Source of the DNA: Gari tellinella
Lineage: Eukaryota; Mollusca; Bivalvia; Cardiida; Psammobiidae
Length of the DNA: 64,000 nucleotides
Assembly (NCBI GenBank): GCA_922989275.2
Contig: OV277872.1
Location: 29,218,119-29,282,118, forward strand
Reading direction: 5' to 3'
Under the pieces are notes generated by a model, which had not been told where the DNA came from, searched no databases, and saw only the letters and a program-made list of their open reading frames with translations. A program made the translations under genes and the position numbers. Of this stretch, positions 17,973 to 27,479 are shown in pieces (the stretch's first letter is position 1; every line of letters begins with the position of its first letter).

Positions 17973-20717
17973 CTAGTCCTTAAAGGTTTGCTTAATTTTG
18001 CTGCAAAATATACTTAGATTTTTTAGTTTTTCAATATTATTATGCGTTATTAGTTCCATTAATTTTCGTTTACATGGTCTCGTTCTAGTTTGATAATCAA
18101 TATATTTCAATCTTAAGTTATTAAACGTTGGACAAACAAGTGTATAGTGATACTCATCTCCGATATCTGTACAATATATACATTTCTGCTCAATGTAAGG
18201 TATATTATGCCAGCGGCCTGTTTCAATAGGAAGTCGATGATTTCGGGTGAAGTATTTAATAATATTTTTACCAAAATATTTAGGCAACTTGTCTAAATAA
18301 CAACTGCGGCCAAAGTTTTGTTTTATGTATTTATAAATACTGGAATCCGATGTTTGGTTAAGGTCTGAGTGCCAGTTTTGTATAAAGATATCTTTAAGTT
18401 TTTGATAAGATGCTTTTATAAGCCATTTGGAACTAACAAAGCTTTGACTGTACCAGATTCCAGAGAAGCCAGTATTACAAAGATACTGTTTAGTATTTTC
18501 TAGCCACTGTGATTTAATTTTATTTTTGGAATGTAGTGTGAATATTGTGACATAAAGTTTTGATGCTAATTTTGTACTTTGATTTGTAGATAAATTTTCA
18601 ATAAGTCGGGTCCAATATGCAATAACCCTGTTTTTAATATTAAGTATTAACGGAGTAACACCGGTTTCTCCGTATATCATATATGATGGTGTAGATGTTT
18701 TTAAATTAAAAATGTATTTGTAAAACTTAAGTTGCACCTTCTCTAGCATTTGACAGTTTCCAAACCCCCAGAGTTCACATCCATACAATAGTATTGGTTT
18801 TATTGTTTTTTCGAAAAGGTCTATTTGTATATCATATGGAAGTGACAATACTTTAATCCGTCTAATTAATGCAAACATTGCCTTACTAGCTTGAGCAGCA
18901 ATTTGCAATTTTGTTTTATGAAAACTCCCACTTTTTGTAAACAATAAACCTAAATATTTATATTCATTTACAAGTTCAATAACATGTGTACCTATTTTGA
19001 ATGAACAGTTACATTTAGCAGATCCCTTACCAAAGAGCAAAATTTTCGTTTTATTTTCATTAATATTAAGTTTCCATAAATCGCAGTATTCCTTAAATCT
19101 GTCCAGAGCATTCTGTAGATCCTGCTCGTTATCACTAAAAATTATCGTATCGTCGGCATATAATAATACAAAAAGCTTTAGGTATATGCGTACTCCATCT
19201 ACATCTATATCACTGGCTATGCCATGTACTTTATCACTTAAGTATTGTTCAAGGTCATTTAGGAAAATAGAAAACAAAAAAGGGGATAAATTTTCTCCCT
19301 GTCTTACTCCTACAAGGCAGTCAAAGAACGGAGTAGATCCTTCTGCAGTCATAACTTTTGATTTAATATTGTTGTACATGCTTTTGATAATGTCAAAACA
19401 TTTTCCATTGATATGTTCTTTCCTTAGTTTTTGCCATAGACCTACTCGCCAAACTGAATCGAAGGCTTGTTTAAAATCGACAAAACAGCAGTAAAACTTT
19501 TTCTTACTTGAAAGAACAAGATCAATTAAGTGTTTTAGAATAAAAACATTGTCTATGGTTGAAAAGTTCTTTCTAAACCCTGCCTGTGTCTCGTGTATTA
19601 AATTTGTTTTCTCGGCAAATTCATTTAGTCTATTGTTTAGAATACATGTAAATAATTTCCCGAGACAGCTCAGGAGTGATATCGGGCGATAATTTGCAGG
19701 TTTGTTAGGGTCACCTTTATTTTTGTAAATCGGTTTGATAATTCCGATTGTCCATTCTTGAGGTATTATACCCGTATTAAAAACTGTATTGAAGAGTTTT
19801 ATGTAAACAGAAACCATGGTATTTATTGAGTATTTTATTTGTTCATTTATAATTTCATCAACGCCTGGTGCTTTATTAGTTTTTAAACTTTTAACCGCTT
19901 TAATGATTTCTTGTTCTGTTATTGGACCATTTATGTCTTCATTTAGTGCAGTATGTTCTATTTCATTATCGTTTTCGTTTTCATTTTCATTCTGGTGATT
20001 TTCATTTATTGATTTAAAGAATTGAAAAAAATCATTTAAAGGTGCTGCAGGTTGTGATTGGTCATTTTTATAATTAATTACTTTCCAATAATGCCGGGAG
20101 TCCGCGTTTTTCAATTTACGTAATGTGTCTATCTTAGCAGAATCAAAGTTATTTCTTGCATGTTTTAATGTGTTTTTATATTCTTTACTTATGGATTTTA
20201 AAAGCTCTTTAAAGTAAAGTGTTTTATGTTTATTGTATGCTTGTCTTGTTTTATGATATATATTTCTTATATTTTGGCATGATCTATCAAACCAGGGGTA
20301 TTTATTTCTCTTTGGGGCTTTATTATCATTTAGTCGCTGCTTAACAGTGCCAAATGATTCTTTAGAAGAATTTCTAAATACAGACGCAATGCTGGATACT
20401 ATATCGTCCATGTCAGTTTGTAAGACAGTACTAGCCTCCACCATTCTGTCCAGTTTCATTTCAATATCAGATACCTTTGCTAGATCAATATTTTCTAAAA
20501 ATAACTCTGTTTTGTTCGTGTCCCACAGCTTAATTTTATCTGGTTTTTGAACATCATTTTTAACTTTGGTTTCAGGTAAACAACCTTTAGTTTTCAAAAC
20601 TGCATACAATGGACAGTGAACATCAGAATAGAGAGAACAAAAATCATCAATGTTGAAATCTAAGATATTTTCAAACACAAATGAAGAGGATAAAAAAATA
20701 GTCAACTGTGCTAGCAT
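17973..20717 (-). CDS. LINE ORF2, reverse transcriptase part (914 codons)
   Basis: This is the larger part of the retrotransposon's second protein, which nicks target DNA and copies the element RNA into it. Residues 1-45 include S-L-Y-S-D-V-H, the last endonuclease motif. A linker with an acidic N/E run (about 243-253) follows. The reverse transcriptase spans about 325-590, with NYRPISLL near 343, FVDFKQAFDSV near 412, GVRQGENLSP near 470 and the catalytic YADD near 520. A C-terminal C-x2-C...H...C cluster (CIYC near 847, VCP near 863) is typical of several non-LTR clades. The first Met lies within the frame-break region and is not the true start. The frame is otherwise open for 2.7 kb, so the copy is recent. 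Confidence 0.9.
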   Translation of the reverse strand: MLAQLTIFLSSSFVFENILDFNIDDFCSLYSDVHCPLYAVLKTKGCLPETKVKNDVQKPDKIKLWDTNKTELFLENIDLAKVSDIEMKLDRMVEASTVLQTDMDDIVSSIASVFRNSSKESFGTVKQRLNDNKAPKRNKYPWFDRSCQNIRNIYHKTRQAYNKHKTLYFKELLKSISKEYKNTLKHARNNFDSAKIDTLRKLKNADSRHYWKVINYKNDQSQPAAPLNDFFQFFKSINENHQNENENENDNEIEHTALNEDINGPITEQEIIKAVKSLKTNKAPGVDEIINEQIKYSINTMVSVYIKLFNTVFNTGIIPQEWTIGIIKPIYKNKGDPNKPANYRPISLLSCLGKLFTCILNNRLNEFAEKTNLIHETQAGFRKNFSTIDNVFILKHLIDLVLSSKKKFYCCFVDFKQAFDSVWRVGLWQKLRKEHINGKCFDIIKSMYNNIKSKVMTAEGSTPFFDCLVGVRQGENLSPFLFSIFLNDLEQYLSDKVHGIASDIDVDGVRIYLKLFVLLYADDTIIFSDNEQDLQNALDRFKEYCDLWKLNINENKTKILLFGKGSAKCNCSFKIGTHVIELVNEYKYLGLLFTKSGSFHKTKLQIAAQASKAMFALIRRIKVLSLPYDIQIDLFEKTIKPILLYGCELWGFGNCQMLEKVQLKFYKYIFNLKTSTPSYMIYGETGVTPLILNIKNRVIAYWTRLIENLSTNQSTKLASKLYVTIFTLHSKNKIKSQWLENTKQYLCNTGFSGIWYSQSFVSSKWLIKASYQKLKDIFIQNWHSDLNQTSDSSIYKYIKQNFGRSCYLDKLPKYFGKNIIKYFTRNHRLPIETGRWHNIPYIEQKCIYCTDIGDEYHYTLVCPTFNNLRLKYIDYQTRTRPCKRKLMELITHNNIEKLKNLSIFCSKIKQTFKD

Positions 20718-21432
20718 CCTTGCATGTCAATTTAGGATGGTAAAACTCATTTTTGATTCTACCATTCCAAAGAAACATATTATTATTCTTACATAAATCA
20801 ATAAATTGATTGCCATAATTGTTAGTAGTATTATCTTTAACATTTCTATCCAACGGTACATTGTACATTGAAAAATTTCGAAATATTTCATTCTCTTCAT
20901 TTTGTAATGTTTGTAAGTCATATAGTTCAGAGATAACTTCATCAATCTCGATATAATCTTTTAAAATTCCACATCTTGAGTTCCAATCACCAAACAATAA
21001 ACAATGTTTGCTACTAGAAAAGTACCTTATCATTTCAACCTGAATTTCAAAAAAAGGATCGGGATGCGAATATTTGGAGCCAATTGGTGGTACATAGACC
21101 AATCCACACTTTAGATCTTCGTCGCAAATGCTGTTCTGACTGCCGTATATTTCTTTTGAAATAGTAAAAAATGTTACTAATTTACACTTATTACTTGTAT
21201 CAATTTGGACATAAGGTGCTAAATTTTCTCGTACAAGTAGAGCCATCCCTCCTGAACGATAATTCGACAGTTTTTTCCTACTGAACATGTGAACTTCAAA
21301 GCCCGGAACACATATCTGATCAGTGTCATCAGTTTTAATCTCCTGTAAGCCTACTATATCATACTTGCTAATATAAGATATAAATTCTGGGCAATTAAGT
21401 TTCGATAAAATCCCACAAACATTTAACGACAA
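20671..21432 (-). CDS. LINE ORF2, endonuclease part, frame broken at its end
   Basis: N-terminal part of ORF2, of the exonuclease-endonuclease-phosphatase fold. The metal-binding E of LQEIKT is at about residue 31, and GDWNSRCG lies near 148. The predicted protein runs as endonuclease to VDYFF and then leaves frame. The homologous continuation is found one frame over in the 17973-20717 reading frame. The break coincides with a run of seven A on the plus strand (20692-20698), so a 1-base indel there explains it. It could be a real inactivating mutation or a homopolymer error. It starts 90 bp downstream of the ORF1 stop. Confidence 0.87.
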   Translation of the reverse strand: MSLNVCGILSKLNCPEFISYISKYDIVGLQEIKTDDTDQICVPGFEVHMFSRKKLSNYRSGGMALLVRENLAPYVQIDTSNKCKLVTFFTISKEIYGSQNSICDEDLKCGLVYVPPIGSKYSHPDPFFEIQVEMIRYFSSSKHCLLFGDWNSRCGILKDYIEIDEVISELYDLQTLQNEENEIFRNFSMYNVPLDRNVKDNTTNNYGNQFIDLCKNNNMFLWNGRIKNEFYHPKLTCKDASTVDYFFILFICV

Positions 21433-21522
21433 TTTTTTTATATTATTACTATTTACAGAAATCTGTTAATTGTCATGACCATTACTACTATATGTGGCAC
21501 AATAGCCGTCTCCCAATAACCG

Positions 21523-23421
21523 CTAGGCGCTGTTTTCTCCGTCCAACTGATCTGAGACTGATGAACGTTTAGCTACATCACCCTCACCATCAATTGGCGC
21601 TTCCCTTTGTTGCTGGGAAACATGCATTGTTATAACAGGTGAATGTTGAAGTGTCATGTTTGTAGATGGTGGATCAACAAGGATGTTCGCGAGTAGAGAG
21701 GGCGACTCTTGGGTGATAGTTTGCTGCGAAAATAATTCAGTTTCCATTAATGTTTCATCAGCGTCTGTGTTTTGCTCAACGTGTTGCTTCTTGAATGTCG
21801 CACCGTCCTCAAGTGGAGAAGTGGCCTTTTTCTTACCGCCATAAGTGACTCGTTGACTAACTGGAGTACTTTCTCCTAGAGCAGAATATCGGTTGTATGT
21901 TGAGATACTGTCCACTCTGTTAGCGTTAACCGTATCGTTCGTTGTTTTACGTGTATATGTTCTCTCATTTCTCACGATATTTGGATTACGTGGTTGCATT
22001 GTTCTGTTGAATGTATTCCTTCGCCAAGCGTCTGTATTTGTTTGATTGTAAGATTCACGGTATGGTATTCTCTGTGTGTCCCCGTTTGAGCGAATGTTTC
22101 CACGAAATTGCTCACCTTGCATTGTTGGTTTGTACAACTCACCATTAATGTATAATTTGTCTCTCACCATTTTCACCTTATTGTCTTTGTTTTCACGCGC
22201 CCGTTTTGCTATATGGTACAGTGGTTTGCGTTTTTCTTCTATTTCAGGAGGAAACTGCTCTGATATCCCAAACCCTGTCCCAATTAAAACTTGTGGGGTA
22301 TTTAGTCTAATTAGTTCTCTGTCTTTGAAAAAAGTAAATTTCACAACAATAGGTCTAGGACGTGCGTTTCTGTGGTTGAAGCGACCTAACCGATGTGCAC
22401 GGTCAATAAGTACTTCTTTGCCAATACCCATCTCATTTCTAATAAATTCTTTGATTTTTTCTTCACAATTCTCACCATTTCCCCGGAAATTCTCAGCCTC
22501 TTGAATACCAAAAAATAGAAGGTTTTCTCGCATGCTGCGCCATCGTGCATCGGTTAGTTTGTCATTTGTTTCCTTTATATTTTCATTCAGATTGTCATGT
22601 TTGTATTCCAATTGTCGTATGCGTGCGTCCATGTCACGAAGCTTCTTGTCCGTGTCACTATTGTTTGATGTTATGTCGTCGTACATGTCACTGTACTGAT
22701 GTATTGTCTCATCAAAGTCTGTGATTTTAGATTTTAAGTGCACAACTTCATTTTCTACCTGGAATATTTTCGTATTTGTTTTAACCAATTCTTGTCTAAT
22801 ATTGGACATTTCTGATAACTGTTTATCCACTTTGTTTAATTTCTCGCTCTGCATTGCAATATTACTTTCAATAGTTTGCCACCGTTTTGAATTACCGTTA
22901 AGCATAAGCTGTATATTGCTCATTTGTTGACAAAGACCAATTGCCCATGGTGGCATGCTTGTGTCGGCCCCGGTTCCGTTAAACGTTTGTATAGCGCTCG
23001 GTATATATGGCCCGTTTGGATCACCATACTGTTGACTTTGTGTAGCGCATTGTTTATATGGCACATTTTGATTACGTGTAGAATATTGTTGATTCGCTTG
23101 CCCATTGCTATGTTGAATGGTGTTAGCATTCTGCATAAAAGACTGATCCCATTCCGAATTCGGTCCGATGTTGCTTAAATTCTGGAGATTTTGCATTTGT
23201 TGACAATATTGCATACTGGGGTTCGATATTTGCAAATTTTCACCATAGAGGATTTCTCTGGATTGACCGATGAGTTCAGACGTGTCAAAAGCATTTAGAT
23301 TTGTTTTGGTCTGTAATGCATTCTGTGTATTCTGTGTATCACTTGGTTGCGTCGTAGCCTGACGCCGTGTCGATTTTTGCGGTTGACCTTGACCCTTTTT
23401 CTTGTTTTGCTTACTACTCAT
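21523..23421 (-). CDS. LINE ORF1, L1-type RNA-binding protein (632 codons)
   Basis: Likely the nucleic-acid chaperone that coats the element RNA. Residues 1-170 are Q/N/T-rich and probably disordered, beginning with a basic KQNKKKGQ stretch. About 175-295 is heptad-like and acidic/basic, predicted coiled coil for oligomerisation. About 297-365 (RENLLFFGI, RAHRLGR, RPIVVKF) matches the RRM of L1 ORF1 proteins (Transposase_22 family). About 366-432 matches its C-terminal domain (REIR-like KDRELI, AKRAREN). The tail to 632 is low complexity. The ATG at 23421 is the first in frame and gives the expected layout. No stops, so the ORF is intact. Confidence 0.85.
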   Translation of the reverse strand: MSSKQNKKKGQGQPQKSTRRQATTQPSDTQNTQNALQTKTNLNAFDTSELIGQSREILYGENLQISNPSMQYCQQMQNLQNLSNIGPNSEWDQSFMQNANTIQHSNGQANQQYSTRNQNVPYKQCATQSQQYGDPNGPYIPSAIQTFNGTGADTSMPPWAIGLCQQMSNIQLMLNGNSKRWQTIESNIAMQSEKLNKVDKQLSEMSNIRQELVKTNTKIFQVENEVVHLKSKITDFDETIHQYSDMYDDITSNNSDTDKKLRDMDARIRQLEYKHDNLNENIKETNDKLTDARWRSMRENLLFFGIQEAENFRGNGENCEEKIKEFIRNEMGIGKEVLIDRAHRLGRFNHRNARPRPIVVKFTFFKDRELIRLNTPQVLIGTGFGISEQFPPEIEEKRKPLYHIAKRARENKDNKVKMVRDKLYINGELYKPTMQGEQFRGNIRSNGDTQRIPYRESYNQTNTDAWRRNTFNRTMQPRNPNIVRNERTYTRKTTNDTVNANRVDSISTYNRYSALGESTPVSQRVTYGGKKKATSPLEDGATFKKQHVEQNTDADETLMETELFSQQTITQESPSLLANILVDPPSTNMTLQHSPVITMHVSQQQREAPIDGEGDVAKRSSVSDQLDGENSA

Positions 23422-23690
23422 GTCTGCTTTTTGTTAAATAAAGTCATCTTGGCTACATAGATGTGTCACTGGTAAGGGCATATATGTAGAACTTGAACGA
23501 TTTACCTGAAAATCACTGTTTTGGTCTCCGATGCCTCCACATTTTACATTGTGTTTGTTACTTAGATTTAACCTTCAAAACGTCCAGCTCGCTGTTATGT
23601 TGTTGTAAATAAACACCATTATATCTTCGTATTTCAGTCTTTTTCACTTTAGTTCTGCACAGGTATACCACAAAATAGCATTCATAGAGT
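23422..23690 (-). other. Probable LINE 5' untranslated region
   Basis: About 270 bp upstream of ORF1 without other repeat homology, ending near the point where MITE E sequence begins (about 23765). Promoter elements could not be identified. The limit is an inference from position. Confidence 0.4.
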
Positions 23691-23764
23691 GTCGGGAACT
23701 ATCACATTATGGAAAAACGTTCTTAGAATAGCGAAATATTTAAAAACAAGTAGAGATGAAAAGT

Positions 23765-23955
23765 CCCGATATCGCCGCCATTATGACGTCACCAATTTCA
23801 AAAACAAGTGGCAAACAGTTTTGATCCTGATCAGACGCCGCGTTACGCGGCGTCTGATCAGGATAAAAACTGTTTGCAAATGCGCTTTATGACGTCATTG
23901 AAAGTGAAGGGGGTAAAATGCGCCTTATGACGTCATTGAAAGTGAAAGGGGTTAA
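23765..23955. mobile_element. MITE family E right part with duplicated end
   Basis: A core-1 hairpin (TTGATCCTGATCAGACGCCG / mirror) is followed by the terminal segment twice: GCGCTTTATGACGTCATTGA then AAGTGAAGGGGGTAAA, and GCGCCTTATGACGTCATTGA then AAGTGAAAGGGGTTAA. The left half is missing next to the LINE 5' end. Confidence 0.72.
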
Positions 23956-24038
23956 ACGATCTTCAAAACAATGTATAGTAGGAATCTTCAGGCAGCACAA
24001 ACCAAGATAAAAGTAACGCAGAAAACTCCCATTAGAGC

Positions 24039-24349
24039 TAGAGTGCTCCCTCCCTAGAACGGCCCTCCCAACAACGACTCACTCCTTACAACGGCACTTG
24101 CCGCAGTTTCCTAAACAAGACAACAACCGTATTTCAAACACTTTCACTGCTGCAATTGTGTCTGCTTTAAATTGTCGTCTGCTATTTTTTTCTTCTCAAA
24201 ATTACATATAGGTGCACATCTTGATGGAATAAAATGACGAGTGAGAAAAAGCTTCAAGCTGTTTGCAAATCAAAACCAAGACTTAATTGTCCCTCCCTAT
24301 AACGAAATTCTCCGAACAACACACACATCGTTCTAGAGAGGGAGCCGTA
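24039..24349 (+). mobile_element. MITE family B copy, one terminal unit
   Basis: Starts AGAGTGCTCCCTCCCTAGAA; ends CGTTCTAGAGAGGGAGCCGT. One unit (CGGCCCTCCCAACAACGACT..TTGCCGCAGTTTCC) is followed by TTGTCGTCTGCT. Only the right arm of the hairpin survives (AGCTTCAAGCTGTTTGCAAA). Confidence 0.75.
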
Positions 24350-24498
24350 TACACGTGTCTGTACCAAACATTCATCTATTAAGTTCTTGGTGCTTATAAA
24401 CAGTTTATGGTTTCAGGAAATAAGATTGACTGTAAAATTAATTTGAGAGTGAGTTAGTAATGTTCTTGCTAGTCGCTCGCGCGTAACTTTAATATTAT

Positions 24499-24552
24499 TT
24501 GCAAACAGTTTGGATCCAGATAAGACGTGGCGTCTGATCAAGTTCCAACATA
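24499..24552. repeat. Orphan core-1 hairpin
   Basis: TTTGCAAACAGTTTGGATCC, AGATAAGACGTGGCGTCTGA and TCAAGTTCC make a shortened core without element ends. Confidence 0.5.
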
Positions 24553-24984
24553 TTTTATTCTCATGCTAAGGTTCCTTAGACTTAATGGTTTTAAAATCAA
24601 AATTAGATAAAACAGATCAATTTCAGATGACAACCGTTTATTGTACATGTAACAGACGAAAAAGTAAATATATGGCATTATATTATATTGAAAAAGTATA
24701 ACTGGGCTATCTCGGAACATATCTGTCGTACAACCTTTGATGTATTTTGTACCCGACAATTAACTATTCTGTTCTGGGCTTTGTATGCTACCCAATCCCC
24801 ATGGGAAAATGTGTGTTTGTATGTTTAACCCTGGGTTATATTTTTGAACAATTGAAATTATTGAAATATGTATATTTCTATTATTAGGATAGGATTTATA
24901 GTTTGTTGAGTGCACGTGGTTGTTTTCGAGTGTGCGTAGGTGCATGGGAAATATAATTTGATATATAAATATAGGATGTACATG

Positions 24985-25234
24985 TACAGTGGAGAATCTG
25001 TTATTCTTTCCCAATAAACGCGTTTATGCTAAAACTATTATTTGCAGTGCAAACAGTTTGGAGCCAGATCAGACGCCGGGTAACCCGGCGTCTGATCAGG
25101 CTCCAAACTGTTTGCCACCATGATAAACATGAAATATCAGAATTGTCCAAAAGTTGTACTTTTCTACGTTTTAGTGTTTTGCGTTTGCGTACGTTTGCGT
25201 TTAAACGGGAAAGAATAACAGATTCTCCACTGTA
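24985..25234 (+). mobile_element. MITE family A copy, young
   Basis: Perfectly mirrored ends (TACAGTGGAGAATCTGTTAT and its reverse complement). The core is complete (GGAGCCAGATCAGACGCCGG / mirror). Almost identical to the copies at 58340, 62083 and 48083. Confidence 0.9.
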
Positions 25235-25249
25235 CTGTCAGTGTACACT

Positions 25250-25499
25250 TATAGTAGAGAGACGTTATTCTTTCTCAATAAACGCGATTATGCTTAAAAA
25301 TAATATTTATTGCAGACGGTTTGCAGTCAGGTCAGACGCCGAGAAACCCTATGTCTGACCAGGCTACATACTGTTTGCCACTGAGATATCAATAAATCGT
25401 AAGAAAGGCTTAGAAAAAAACTGTAATTTTCACCATTTCATAGCAATGCGTTTGTGTTTCGTATGCGTTAAAAACGAAAATGAATGACGTATTCTCCCT
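25250..25499 (+). mobile_element. MITE family A copy, older
   Basis: Starts TATAGTAGAGAGACGTTATT. Core GTCAGGTCAGACGCCGAGAA / CTATGTCTGACCAGGC. Right arm GAATGACGTATTCTCCC. Same orientation as the copy 15 bp upstream, so old and young copies sit side by side. Confidence 0.72.
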
Positions 25500-25777
25500 T
25501 TTCGCCTATGTTGAAAAGGATTTGCCCATGGGGAATCACTCTTTCTCCCATTTTCGCCAATGTGGGATAAGGATTTGCCTTATGTGGAATCACTCTGTCC
25601 TCTATACCACGTGACGTCTTTGACCAGCTTAACCACAAGCGCTGGATGACGCGGGTAACTAAATGACGTCATTTTTTAAGACGTCACTATACACAACGTC
25701 ATGTTTTGGCGGGAAAAAGTGCACAAAAAGTGCACTGTGATTATTTCGTTAGTTGTATCATGTTTTAATGATTTAAA

Positions 25778-25932
25778 TGGGAGAAAAAAATCCACCATTC
25801 GTTTTGTTGATGTACATGTAGGATAGGAATTTCTCCCTCGGCAAGCCTCGTCCCTGCATGGCTTTTCTGACCCTCGGGGGAGAAACTACTATCCTACATC
25901 AACACTCATGGTGGATTCTTATATTCTCCCCC
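25778..25932. repeat. Foldback palindrome, about 155 bp
   Basis: GGGAGAAAAAAATCCACCAT is mirrored by ATGGTGGATTCTTATATTCT then CCC. Further in, GTTGATGTACATGTAGGATA is mirrored by TATCCTACATCAAC, and TTTCTCCCTCGG by the CCCTCGGGGGAGAAA region. Loop near 25850. Confidence 0.7.
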
Positions 25933-26186
25933 AAAGGGCCAGAAAATTATTATTATTTTTTTTTTATTTTATTTAAGAAAAAAAGAAAGAAAATAGTCAA
26001 CTTTAATATGAGTGGCAAACTCTTTACTGTAAAATACTTGAGTATCATCTTCCTCACTGAAACACTATTTAATTGACCTTGAAATTTTAATACATGAATT
26101 AAGTCATACGATATATCGTGAACCCCGCATGTCCTGGTCAGTCACACCAATTCTCAATGAGTTATGGGGTTCCTGTATTTACTATA

Positions 26187-26437
26187 TACAGTGCAGAAGA
26201 TGCTATTCTTTCCAAATAAACGCGTTTACGCTAAAACCATCATTGTCATTTCAAACAGTTTGGAGCCTGATCAGACGCCGGGTAACCCGGCATCTGATCA
26301 GGCTCCAAACTGTTTGCCCTTAAGATAAACATGAATTGTCAGAACTGTCCAATAGTTGTACTTTTCTACGTTTTAGTGCTTTGTGTTTGCGTTTCGTTTG
26401 CGTCTAAACGGGAACGAATAACACTTTCTCTACTGTA
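26187..26437 (+). mobile_element. MITE family A copy
   Basis: Starts TACAGTGCAGAAGATGCTAT and ends AACACTTTCTCTACTGTA. The core hairpin is nearly perfect (GGAGCCTGATCAGACGCCGG / CCGGCATCTGATCAGGCTCC). Confidence 0.82.
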
Positions 26438-26551
26438 GTAGCCCGGATGATAAGGGGTATTGATTATTGATCACGAGTGCTCGAGTTTGAAGACTTCTGT
26501 ATTTACTTTCGTTTTAGCCCTAACAATGCCAGACCTCGACTCGATTTGCAT

Positions 26552-26622
26552 TTTCAAACAGTTTGGATCCAGATCAGACGCCGAGTAACTCGGCATCTGA
26601 TCTGGATACAAACTGTTTCAAA
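26552..26622. repeat. Core-1 hairpin in a degenerate element
   Basis: Arms GTTTGGATCCAGATCAGACG and CATCTGATCTGGATACAAAC around CCGAGTAACTCGG, where both arms share the change to CGAG/CTCG. Possible outer ends GGATGATAAGGGG (26447) and GGATAAGGGGTTTAAG (26711) are not inverted clearly. Confidence 0.55.
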
Positions 26623-26879
26623 CTGGTTTCAGTTTTTTTATCTTTAACTTTATGAAAGTTAAATTTGAAATTGGTTAAGATGGTACTTTTGAGGTATGTG
26701 GTAATTGCGCAGGATAAGGGGTTTAAGGGAGCCCTGGTACTTGAGTGTTGATAAAGAATACAAACAAGGAATTCAGGCATTCTCTGCTACAAGAAATACA
26801 CGGTATATATGTGCATCTAAGAGTAAATAGATATTTAAGTTCAATGTCAGGTCATAAGACTTGATACTACCCTACTTCT

Positions 26880-27140
26880 TTTAACCTATTTGCGCCCTCA
26901 GATACATGGGGCTTAATTGGGAATCGTTTCTGAGATCGGTGTTTTTGATCCCACAGTTGCTTTGCAACGATAGAGATTGCCCGAAATCATCCTTTCGAAA
27001 TCATTATCGTCTCATCTCATCACCCCTTTTCATTCATATGCCCTATATGACCTGGATTGTGTCGCAGTGCCGTAAAAACCAACTCATCCATCTTTCCATC
27101 CTATTTGTGCCCAACGGAATCTTCCATGCTTATATACTGA
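26880..27140. repeat. Interspersed repeat R, copy 1
   Basis: GTTGCTTTGCAACGAT, AGATTGCCCGAAATCAT, CTCATC..CATTCATATG and CTATATGACCTGGATTGTGT recur in order, diverged, at about 46780-46905. Type unknown. Confidence 0.45.
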
Positions 27141-27400
27141 ATTAGTCCATTTTGATCTAAGGCGTGCGTGGTCGAAATTGTCATTTTCGTTTTGTTCTAC
27201 TATGCCAAACTTCCAACGCAATACCCCGGATATTCCAATTACTTCCAATGTTAAACATGTCTTAAGGCCTTTCGCTCACGGAAGTCGGTCTTGCGGGCGA
27301 GCGGATATGCGTCTGGACGATACAGACTTTTTCCGTACGTGCTTATACTAGAAAAATTATATAAAGGAAATGTTGATACGAATTAGTATAATCCTTCATA
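27140..27400. other. Intergenic, no gene
   Basis: Unique-looking sequence containing GAAGTCGGTCTTGCGGGCGA. No supported feature. Confidence 0.5.
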
Positions 27401-27402
27401 GC

Positions 27403-27472
27403 GCAGTCAGTACAGTGATTGACTAGCAATTGAAAGGCCATAGGTTCGAGACCCATGCGATCCAAATATTTT
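27403..27472 (+). other. tRNA-like sequence with pol III box B
   Basis: TAGCGCAGTCAGTAC resembles an A box, and GGTTCGAGACC 44 bp later is a good B box. The anticodon-loop region reads GACTAGCAATTG (AGC would be alanine), but the stem pairs poorly and the acceptor stem is not convincing. It is more likely a tRNA-derived SINE head or tRNA pseudogene than a working tRNA. Confidence 0.4.
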
Positions 27473-27479
27473 TTTCAGT

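Larger units (their letters stand above)
17940..23690 (-). mobile_element. Non-LTR retrotransposon (LINE), near full length
   Basis: Two-ORF layout on the minus strand: ORF1 (23421-21523), a 90-bp spacer, then ORF2 (21432-17973) broken once. ORF1 is of the L1 RNA-binding type; ORF2 carries AP-endonuclease and reverse transcriptase with a C-terminal Cys/His cluster. No RNase H and no LTRs were seen. The 5' limit (about 23690) and 3' limit are approximate; no poly-A or microsatellite tail is obvious beside the stop at 17973. The clade was not assigned. Confidence 0.85.

Noticed and set aside
18997..19494. 165-codon plus-strand frame
   Set aside because: It is antisense to the reverse transcriptase domain of the LINE.
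22076..22504. 142-codon plus-strand frame
   Set aside because: It is antisense to LINE ORF1.
27403..27472. Functional tRNA-Ala(AGC)
   Set aside because: Anticodon and acceptor stems do not pair adequately.
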